Shown here: one piece after another, positions 57,848 to 64,000 of the stretch | Layout: the number at the start of each line of letters is the position of its first letter | Position numbering within the stretch: the first letter of the stretch is position 1 | Source of the DNA: Halomonas colorata | GTDB lineage: Bacteria > Pseudomonadota > Gammaproteobacteria > Pseudomonadales > Halomonadaceae | DNA: 64,000 bases | Direction: 5' to 3' | Assembly (NCBI RefSeq): GCF_014897985.1 | Contig: NZ_JABUZA010000008.1 | Location: 1-64,000 of the forward strand | The notes under the pieces: generated by a model | Database searches by the model: none | Told to the model about the DNA's origin: nothing | What the model saw: only the letters and a program-made list of their open reading frames with translations | Made by a program: the position numbers and the translations under genes

Positions 57848-58759
57848 ATGCCCTGGCTTCAACTTAAAGCCCACGTCGCGCCTGAGCAGGCGGAACTACT
57901 CGAAGACCTGCTGCTTGAAGAAGGCGCAACGGCCATTGGGCTTCAGGATGCTCACGACGATCCCGTTTTCGAGCCTGAGCGCGGCACCACGCCTTTATGG
58001 CAGGATACGATCTTAACCGGCCTGTACGATGATCTTGAAGGCGTTGAGAGCATGCTTATGCGTATAGCAGCGGCTTGGGCTGAGCAGATGCCTGACGAGC
58101 CCTGCCCGGCGATTGAGTATGAGCTGCTAGCCGATCGCGACTGGGAACGTGAATGGATGGATGACTTCACGCCACTTCAGATGGGACAGCGGCTCTGGAT
58201 TGTTCCCAGCTGGCACACCCCACCGCAAGCCGATGCAGTCAACTTGATTCTAGATCCAGGCCTGGCCTTTGGTACCGGCACCCATCCCACCACTGCGCTG
58301 TGCCTTGAATGGCTCGATCAGCTAGCGGTTGAGGGCACGCTTGCCGACCAGAACGTGCTGGATATTGGCTGTGGTTCGGGCATTCTGGCGATTGCCGCAC
58401 TCAAGCTTGGCGCACGCCATGCCGATGGCACGGATATAGACCCCCAGGCGCTGCAAGCAAGCCGCGATAACGCCGAACGTAATCATATTGCTGAACACGA
58501 TTTAGCGCTTTATTATCCCGAGCAGTTAACTGGCGGCCCCTACCCGGTTGTCACCGCTAATATTTTAGCCGGGCCCTTGGTAGAGCTGGCGCCAATGATC
58601 GCTGGACATATCGCACCGAAGGGACGTCTTGCGCTGTCAGGCATTCTTGCCAACCAGGCCCAAGACGTGCTTAGGGCCTACGAATCAGAAGGCATCATGA
58701 TGGATGAACCCGTCATTCGCGAAGGCTGGGTACGGCTCACTGGCTATCGCCCCGGTTAA
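57848..58759 (+). CDS. prmA: ribosomal protein L11 methyltransferase
   Basis: PrmA methylates lysines of ribosomal protein L11 with SAM. The SAM site is 'LDIGCGSGILAIAALKLGA' (about 172-190), with 'DPGLAFGTGTHPTT' before it. The ATG at 57848 (CGGAGA upstream) gives MPWLQLKAHV, the family start. At 303 residues it matches. accC-prmA-dusB-fis is a common gene order. Confidence 0.97.
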   Translation: MPWLQLKAHVAPEQAELLEDLLLEEGATAIGLQDAHDDPVFEPERGTTPLWQDTILTGLYDDLEGVESMLMRIAAAWAEQMPDEPCPAIEYELLADRDWEREWMDDFTPLQMGQRLWIVPSWHTPPQADAVNLILDPGLAFGTGTHPTTALCLEWLDQLAVEGTLADQNVLDIGCGSGILAIAALKLGARHADGTDIDPQALQASRDNAERNHIAEHDLALYYPEQLTGGPYPVVTANILAGPLVELAPMIAGHIAPKGRLALSGILANQAQDVLRAYESEGIMMDEPVIREGWVRLTGYRPG

Positions 58760-58842
58760 TCTGCGAAACAGCCTTCATTCCAATCCCGAGTAGGCGTATC
58801 ATACGCCTCCTTGAAACGACCTACTCGTTATCCAGCAGCGCA

Positions 58843-59889
58843 ATGTCCATGACCATAGCCACGCAACAATCGACAGCCATCGGCCCTTACACGTTGCCCA
58901 ATCAGGTAATTCTGGCGCCTATGGCCGGCGTTACCGACCGTCCCTTTCGTCAGCTATGCCGACAGCTGGGCGCGGGCTGGGTGGTGGGTGAAATGGTAAC
59001 CGCCGACCCGAGCCTCTGGCATACGCGCAAGTCACAGCTGCGTATGGACCACCAGGGCGAGCCCGACCCACGCGTAGTCCAGATTGCGGGCGGGGATGCA
59101 GAGATGCTTGCTCAGGCAGCTCGGCTAAACGTGGAGCTGGGCGCACAAATTATTGATATCAATATGGGCTGCCCGGCGAAAAAGGTCTGCAACAAGGCAG
59201 CAGGATCTGCCCTGTTACGCGATGAAGCCTTAGTAGCGGAAATTCTGGATGCCGTGGTCAAGGCTGTTGAGGTTCCGGTTACGCTAAAAATTCGTACCGG
59301 CTGGTGCGCTGAATCGAACAACGGCGTACGTATTGCTCGGCTTGCAGAAGATGCTGGTATTCAAGCACTGGCCGTTCATGGCCGACATCGCGAACAGCGC
59401 TATACTGGATGGGCAGAATACGACACGATTGCCGATATTAAATCGCGTCTTTCGATCCCTGTGATTGCCAATGGTGATATTACAAGCCCTGAAAAAGCAG
59501 CTGAAGTCCTTCGTTATACCGGTGCAAACGCGGTAATGGTGGGGCGAGGCGCCCAAGGCAATCCGTGGATTTTTAAACAGATCACCCACTATCTCGAACA
59601 CGGCAAGCAATTAGCATTGCCAAGCCTTGAAGAGCGTCGCCGCGTGCTCCTAGCGCATGTAGCGGCCCTTCATGCGTTTTACGGAGACACAATGGGTGTG
59701 CGTATTGCCCGCAAGCATATTGGCTGGTATCTCGAAAGTGACCAGCGCTTTTGCGAGGCAACACGCCGCCAATTGAAACAACAATTTAATGCGTTAATGT
59801 TACCTGAAACGCAATTTAATTGGATTAATGACGCGATGGCGCTTGATGCTGACAAGCGTCTGCTAGCTACAGGAAGCCATGCTGCATGA
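58843..59889 (+). CDS. dusB: tRNA-dihydrouridine synthase B
   Basis: DusB reduces uridines in the tRNA D-loop with FMN and NADPH. The catalytic Cys is in 'NMGCPAKKVCNKAAGSALL', FMN contacts in 'LAPMAGVTDRPFR' and 'GRGAQGNPWIF'. At 348 residues it is a typical DusB. Its end overlaps fis by 4 bases (ATGA), the usual dusB-fis operon. Confidence 0.97.
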   Translation: MSMTIATQQSTAIGPYTLPNQVILAPMAGVTDRPFRQLCRQLGAGWVVGEMVTADPSLWHTRKSQLRMDHQGEPDPRVVQIAGGDAEMLAQAARLNVELGAQIIDINMGCPAKKVCNKAAGSALLRDEALVAEILDAVVKAVEVPVTLKIRTGWCAESNNGVRIARLAEDAGIQALAVHGRHREQRYTGWAEYDTIADIKSRLSIPVIANGDITSPEKAAEVLRYTGANAVMVGRGAQGNPWIFKQITHYLEHGKQLALPSLEERRRVLLAHVAALHAFYGDTMGVRIARKHIGWYLESDQRFCEATRRQLKQQFNALMLPETQFNWINDAMALDADKRLLATGSHAA

Positions 59890-60209
59890 ACGAACGCGAT
59901 TTTCTTTCCAGCGAGTTATCCTCGCGCCTAGCGGGCACGCTCGCTGACCCGGCGGCAAGCGTTCCACCGCAGCCGTTAAGAGAGGCCGTGGAAACCGCCA
60001 TGCGCCGCTACTTCGAGCATCTCGATGGCAGCCAGGCCACCGACCTGTACGCCATGGTGATGGCCGAAGTAGAAGCGCCGCTGCTCACTTGTGTCATGGA
60101 GCATACGGAAGGTAACCAAACACGAGCAGCTGACGTACTTGGATTAAACCGGGGGACGTTGCGCAAAAAACTCAAGCTTTACGGACTTATCGAAGGTGAC
60201 GCCCCATAA
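59886..60209 (+). CDS. fis: DNA-binding protein Fis
   Basis: Fis is a small nucleoid protein that bends DNA and activates rRNA promoters during fast growth. The C-terminal helix-turn-helix '[19 protein letters not shown]' followed by [11 protein letters not shown] is diagnostic. At 107 residues it is slightly longer than E. coli Fis (98). It is translated from an ATG overlapping dusB. A terminator hairpin begins inside its stop region. Confidence 0.97.
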   Translation: MNERDFLSSELSSRLAGTLADPAASVPPQPLREAVETAMRRYFEHLDGSQATDLYAMVMAEVEAPLLTCVMEHTEGNQTRAADVLGLNRGTLRKKLKLYGLIEGDAP

Positions 60210-60235
60210 CCATGGGGCGTTGTTGTTTTTATTTC
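60199..60235 (+). terminator. terminator overlapping the fis stop codon
   Basis: ACGCCCCAT (60199-60207) pairs perfectly with ATGGGGCGT (60212-60220) around AACC, followed by TGTTGTTTTT. The fis stop TAA (60207-60209) lies in the hairpin, and purH starts 12 bases after it. Confidence 0.88.
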
Positions 60236-60246
60236 CAACTCTGCAT

Positions 60247-61839
60247 ATGAGCACTCTAATGGTTGATAGTACTGCTACCCCTGTTCGCCGCGCTCTTTTG
60301 AGCGTTTCTGATAAAACCGGCATCGTGGAGTTTGCCCGCGGCTTATCCGAGCGCGGTATCGAGCTGCTTTCTACAGGCGGTACGTTCCGCTTGCTACAGG
60401 AAAATGCCATTGCGGTGACGGAAGTTTCCGAACATACCGGCTTTCCTGAAATTATGGACGGCCGGGTAAAAACCCTGCACCCGAAAATTCATGGCGGCAT
60501 TCTGGCTCGCCGCGGCCAAGACGATGCCGTCATGGCTGAAAACGATATCACCCCGATTGATATGGTCGTGGTTAACCTCTACCCCTTTGCGGCGACAGTA
60601 GCCAAGCCTGACTGCAGCCTGGAAGATGCTATCGAGAATATCGATATCGGTGGCCCGACCATGGTGCGCGCTTGCGCTAAAAACCACGCGTATACCACCA
60701 TCGTGGTTAATGCCGACGATTATGCCCGCGTGCTTGCAGAGCTTGCGACCAATGATGGTCAAGTGAGCACTGCCACGCGCTTTGACCTTGCGGTAAAAGC
60801 CTTTGAACATACCGCAGGCTATGACGGCGCTATCGCGGATTATTTGGGTCGCAAGGTTAATGAGAGCGACGCGACCTTTGCGCGCACGTTTAATCTGCAG
60901 CTGCATAAAAAGCAGGACATGCGCTACGGCGAAAACCCGCATCAGCAGGCGGCTTTTTACGTTGATCCTTCCGCCTCGGAGCCCAGCGTTGCTACGGCCA
61001 CCATGCTCCAGGGCAAACCGCTCTCGTTCAATAACGTGGCTGATACCGATGCGGCCTTTGAATGCGTAAAAGCGTTTGATGAAACGGCCTGCGTGATTGT
61101 TAAACACGCTAACCCGTGCGGCGTCGCGATTGGTGCCACCGCGCTAGAGGCTTACGACAAAGCGTTTGCGACCGACCCCACCAGCGCCTTTGGCGGCATT
61201 ATTGCCTTCAACACGCCTTTAGAAGCTGATACCGCCCGTGCCATTGTTGACCGCCAGTTTGTTGAGGTCATTATCGCGCCTGGGGTAAGCGATGAAGCGG
61301 TTGCGATTATCGCCGAGAAGAAAAACGTTCGCCTGCTGGATGTAAGCGCTCATTGGCCTGGAGAAACCCAGCCCGCATTTGATTTCAAACGGGTCAACGG
61401 TGGCCTGCTGGTACAAGAGCGTGACCAGGGTATGGTGACGCGTGAAGAGATTACCGTGGTAAGCGAGCGCGCGCCCTCAGAACAGGAGCTGCGCGATTTG
61501 GCATTCGCATGGCGCGTGGCCAAATTCGTTAAATCAAACGCCATTGTTTACGCCAAAGCTGGCCAAACGATCGGTGTCGGTGCAGGCCAGATGAGCCGCG
61601 TGTACTCGGCCAAAATTGCGGGTATTAAAGCGGCCGATGAAAACCTGTCCGTACCGGGTTCAGTCATGGCGTCTGACGCTTTCTTCCCGTTCCGTGACGG
61701 TATTGATGCAGCCGCCGCCGCGGGCATCACCGCCGTCATTCAGCCGGGCGGCTCGATGCGTGATCAGGAAGTAATTGACGCCGCCAATGAAGCGGGCATT
61801 GCCATGGTCTTCACCGGCATGCGCCATTTCCGCCACTAA
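60247..61839 (+). CDS. purH: bifunctional AICAR formyltransferase / IMP cyclohydrolase
   Basis: PurH carries out the last two steps of IMP synthesis. The N-terminal IMPCH domain has '[20 protein letters not shown]' and '[10 protein letters not shown]'; the C-terminal formyltransferase has '[13 protein letters not shown]' and '[12 protein letters not shown]'. The ATG at 60247 gives 530 residues, matching E. coli (529); no ribosome-binding site is clear, and 60259 is an alternative. A terminator at 61870 follows. purD, which often follows purH, is not here. Confidence 0.97.
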   Translation: MSTLMVDSTATPVRRALLSVSDKTGIVEFARGLSERGIELLSTGGTFRLLQENAIAVTEVSEHTGFPEIMDGRVKTLHPKIHGGILARRGQDDAVMAENDITPIDMVVVNLYPFAATVAKPDCSLEDAIENIDIGGPTMVRACAKNHAYTTIVVNADDYARVLAELATNDGQVSTATRFDLAVKAFEHTAGYDGAIADYLGRKVNESDATFARTFNLQLHKKQDMRYGENPHQQAAFYVDPSASEPSVATATMLQGKPLSFNNVADTDAAFECVKAFDETACVIVKHANPCGVAIGATALEAYDKAFATDPTSAFGGIIAFNTPLEADTARAIVDRQFVEVIIAPGVSDEAVAIIAEKKNVRLLDVSAHWPGETQPAFDFKRVNGGLLVQERDQGMVTREEITVVSERAPSEQELRDLAFAWRVAKFVKSNAIVYAKAGQTIGVGAGQMSRVYSAKIAGIKAADENLSVPGSVMASDAFFPFRDGIDAAAAAGITAVIQPGGSMRDQEVIDAANEAGIAMVFTGMRHFRH

Positions 61840-61869
61840 ACAGTAGTGTAATAAATGCGCTAGATAAAC

Positions 61870-61905
61870 AAAAGCCTCGCAAGCACCGCCTGCGAGGCTT
61901 TTTTT
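61870..61905 (+). terminator. Rho-independent terminator of purH
   Basis: AAAAGCCTCGCA (61870-61881) pairs with TGCGAGGCTTTT (61891-61902), followed by more T. The facing A-run lets it also act for the minus-strand gabD. Confidence 0.93.
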
Positions 61906-61937
61906 AACGGCAACAAGCCTGCGATATTCTACTCATG

Positions 61938-63395
61938 TTAGCCAAGATCAATACACAGGTACTTGGTTTCCAAATACTCTTCCAAGCCTTGATGACCGCC
62001 TTCGCGCCCTAAGCCTGACGCTTTGACCCCGCCAAACGGTGCCGACGCATTGGAAATAAGGCCGGTGTTGATCCCGACCATGCCATATTCCAGCGCTTCA
62101 GCAACGCGCCAAACTCGCGAGAGATCCCGAGAATAGAAGTAAGACGCCAGCCCATACTGGGTGTCGTTGGCCATTTCAATGGCGGTTTCTTCATCATCAA
62201 AGGGGAAAACAGCGGCTAAGGGACCAAAGGTCTCTTCCTGGGCTACCTTCATGTTTTCCTTTGCAAAGCTGATAAGTGTAGGCGTGAAGAAATTGCCACC
62301 CAGAGGATGAGGGTGACCGCCCAACAATAGCTCAGCCCCCTTATCAAGCGCGTCTTGAACATGCTCGCTGACTTTCTTGACCCCATCTTCATCAATCAGC
62401 GGGCCAATATTAATATTCGGCTGCGTGCCATCACCCACGTTTAGCTCGCTGTTCATGGCTACTGCTAGCTTTTCACAAAATGCATTAATGACGCTGGACT
62501 GAACTAAAAAGCGGTTAGTGCAGATACAGGTTTGCCCCGCATTGCGGAACTTGGCAGCCATCGCACCTTCAACGGCAGCATCTAAATCAGCATCTTCAAA
62601 AACAATAAACGGTGCGTTACCACCAAGTTCCAGCGAAATTTTCTGTACATGCTCTGAGGCCTTCGCCATCAGCGTTCGGCCCACTTCGGTGGAACCGGTG
62701 AAAGTAATTTTGCGGACTTTAGGTGACTGAGTGAGCGCTTCGGCAATTTCACCGGCGCGACCCGGCACCACATTAAAGACGCCGCGCGGTATGCCTGCAC
62801 GCTCAGCCAATAGCGCTAATGCTGTCGCGGAGAACGGCGTTTGACTGGCAGGCTTGATCACAATAGTACAACCCGCTGCTAAAGCAGCACCGGCCTTGCG
62901 GGTAATCATCGCCGCCGGGAAATTCCAGGGGGTAATCGCGCCTACAACGCCAACCGGCTGCTTGGTAACCATGATGCGCTGGTTTGACTTCGAGGCAGGG
63001 ATGGTCTCGCCGTATACACGCCGGGCTTCTTCGGCAAACCAGCGCAGAAAACTCGCCGCATAGGCAATTTCACCTTCGGCTTCTTTCACCGGCTTGCCCT
63101 GCTCAAACGTCATCAGCAGCGCAAGATCATGCTGATGCTCAAGCATTAAATCGTGCCACTTGAGTAGAAGATCAGCGCGCTCCTGCGCGGTTAACGAACG
63201 CCATGCGGGTAAAGCGGCGTCGGCTGCATCAATCGCACGCTCAGTTTCCGCTTTGCCTAAGCGGGGCATGTCCCCCACCGGCTTGCCCGTGGCGGGGTTA
63301 ATAACGTTAATTTGTTCTCCACTGTCAGCGGCTACCCAACTGCCGTCGATATAGGCAAAGGGGCAATACAGCTGTGTCTCTTTTAACGCTTCCAT
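61938..63395 (-). CDS. gabD: succinate-semialdehyde dehydrogenase family (NADP-dependent GabD)
   Basis: This aldehyde dehydrogenase oxidises succinate semialdehyde to succinate, last step of GABA breakdown. Motifs are 'ITPWNFPAAMITRKAGAALA', 'FTGSTEVGRTL', 'LELGGNAPF' with the general-base Glu, and the catalytic Cys in 'NAGQTCICTNR'. At 485 residues it is full length. AGGAG precedes the ATG at 63395. No gabT is visible in the window, so a related semialdehyde (for example glutarate semialdehyde) remains possible. Confidence 0.88.
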   Translation of the reverse strand: MEALKETQLYCPFAYIDGSWVAADSGEQINVINPATGKPVGDMPRLGKAETERAIDAADAALPAWRSLTAQERADLLLKWHDLMLEHQHDLALLMTFEQGKPVKEAEGEIAYAASFLRWFAEEARRVYGETIPASKSNQRIMVTKQPVGVVGAITPWNFPAAMITRKAGAALAAGCTIVIKPASQTPFSATALALLAERAGIPRGVFNVVPGRAGEIAEALTQSPKVRKITFTGSTEVGRTLMAKASEHVQKISLELGGNAPFIVFEDADLDAAVEGAMAAKFRNAGQTCICTNRFLVQSSVINAFCEKLAVAMNSELNVGDGTQPNINIGPLIDEDGVKKVSEHVQDALDKGAELLLGGHPHPLGGNFFTPTLISFAKENMKVAQEETFGPLAAVFPFDDEETAIEMANDTQYGLASYFYSRDLSRVWRVAEALEYGMVGINTGLISNASAPFGGVKASGLGREGGHQGLEEYLETKYLCIDLG

Positions 63396-63517
63396 GACAG
63401 ACTCCTGGCCAAAAGATGGCCCTGTGGGCTCATATTTACGCTTTCATGCTAAGACGAAACCACGTAATTAACCAAGTGTTTGGCCAATATCGCCACTCTG
63501 ACCATGGAAACGCCATC

Positions 63518-64000
63518 TTAATTAATCAGCGTTAAAAACTCCTGACGCGTGGCGGGGTTATCACGGAACCCACCCAGCATTACCGATGAAGTCATGCTTG
63601 AGTTCTGCTTTTCTACGCCACGCATCATCATGCACAAATGCCGCGCTTCCACCACGACAGCCACCCCTTTCGCCCCGGTCACCTGCTGGACAGCATCGGC
63701 AATTTCACGGGTCAGACTTTCCTGAATCTGCATACGCCGCGCATACATATCGACAATACGTGCAAATTTAGAAAGCCCTAACACTTTGCCATCCGGTAAA
63801 TAGGCAATGTGGCATTTACCAATGAAGGGTAATAAGTGGTGCTCACACATAGAGTAAAGCTCTATATTTTTTACCAGCACCATCTCATCGGTCTTGGATT
63901 CAAAAACCGCTCCGTTAATGATTTCTTCGAGCGATTGCTGATAGCCTGCGTTTAAAAACTGCATGGCCTTAGCTGCGCGCTTAGGCGTATCCCGCAGCCC
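63518..64000 (-). CDS. folE: GTP cyclohydrolase I, N-terminus cut by the window edge
   Basis: FolE makes dihydroneopterin triphosphate from GTP, first step of folate synthesis. The zinc ligands are in MCEHHLLPF and '[11 protein letters not shown]'; '[20 protein letters not shown]' is the substrate region. The frame stays open to base 64000 with [16 protein letters not shown], the expected family sequence, so the true start lies outside the window and the ATG at 63964 is internal. About 30-40 N-terminal residues are missing. Confidence 0.96.
   Translation of the reverse strand, partial: GLRDTPKRAAKAMQFLNAGYQQSLEEIINGAVFESKTDEMVLVKNIELYSMCEHHLLPFIGKCHIAYLPDGKVLGLSKFARIVDMYARRMQIQESLTREIADAVQQVTGAKGVAVVVEARHLCMMMRGVEKQNSSMTSSVMLGGFRDNPATRQEFLTLIN

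Noticed and set aside
60394..61107. 237-codon open frame opposite purH
   Set aside because: Antisense shadow of a clear purH gene with no independent support.
1..64000. CRISPR array, prophage, rRNA operon or additional tRNA genes
   Set aside because: No regularly spaced repeats, phage structural genes or rRNA sequence were seen, and only one cloverleaf was found.

Overview
The window reads as the chromosome of a gammaproteobacterium, most likely a halophile of the Halomonadaceae (Halomonas type). The basis is the gyrA-serC-pheA-tyrA/aroA-cmk-rpsA run with a fused TyrA-AroA protein, an MvaT-type H-NS protein, a complete rnfABCDGE-nth operon, an SSF-type sensor kinase and the general protein similarity. 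This placement comes from recognition of families and gene order, not from a database search. About 90% of the window is coding. Apart from a partial IS3-type transposase at the left edge there is no prophage, no CRISPR array and no rRNA.

Layout. 1-1,400: end of an IS3-family transposase and three small unknown genes. 1,645-3,253: tRNA-Pro(GGG), an inositol-monophosphatase-family enzyme and a secreted CigR-like protein. 3,366-8,805: type IV pilus genes pilA (divergent), pilB, pilC and pilD, then coaE and yacG. 8,833-11,510: a Tus-like replication-terminus protein, an unknown gene, a 1-kb stretch without genes, and mvaT. 11,805-21,539: the minus-strand gyrA-serC-pheA-tyrA/aroA-cmk-rpsA run, which makes aromatic amino acids, serine, CMP kinase and ribosomal protein S1 and ends in a strong terminator. 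21,689-27,051: thioesterase, rdgC, an acyltransferase, a small unknown gene and metG. 27,157-34,649: a membrane diguanylate cyclase translationally coupled to the Rnf electron-transport operon and nth. 34,675-39,957: a CsoSCA-like beta-carbonic-anhydrase-type protein, a DUF3524/queuosine-tRNA mannosyltransferase-like enzyme, a Get3/ArsA-like ATPase, a small cory-CC-star-type protein and the CstA pyruvate/peptide transporter. 40,218-46,933: a signalling block with a stand-alone receiver, a membrane protein joining a decayed kinase to a DnaQ-type exonuclease, a two-helix small protein, an SSF-transporter/histidine-kinase fusion, and a decayed EAL-HDOD protein. 47,034-53,493: hlyU-like, argG, rnt, pyrophosphate-dependent phosphofructokinase, a decayed PP2C/kinase fusion and ppa. 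53,669-64,000: dsbD, accB, accC, prmA, dusB, fis, purH, then gabD and the start of folE on the minus strand.

How genes work together. The Rnf block couples ferredoxin/NADH electron transfer to ion movement and is preceded by a c-di-GMP synthase. CstA with its small RCC-ending neighbour and the ArsA-like ATPase looks like a transport module. The 40-46 kb block probably senses a small carboxylate through the SSF domain. The pyrophosphate-dependent PFK and soluble pyrophosphatase, 2 kb apart, compete for PPi.

The best candidates for something undescribed are the CstA/cory-CC-star/ArsA-like cluster, the receiver/exonuclease/SSF-kinase block, the doubly decayed PP2C-kinase fusion, the carboxysome-free CsoSCA-like protein and the chromosomal Tus-like protein.
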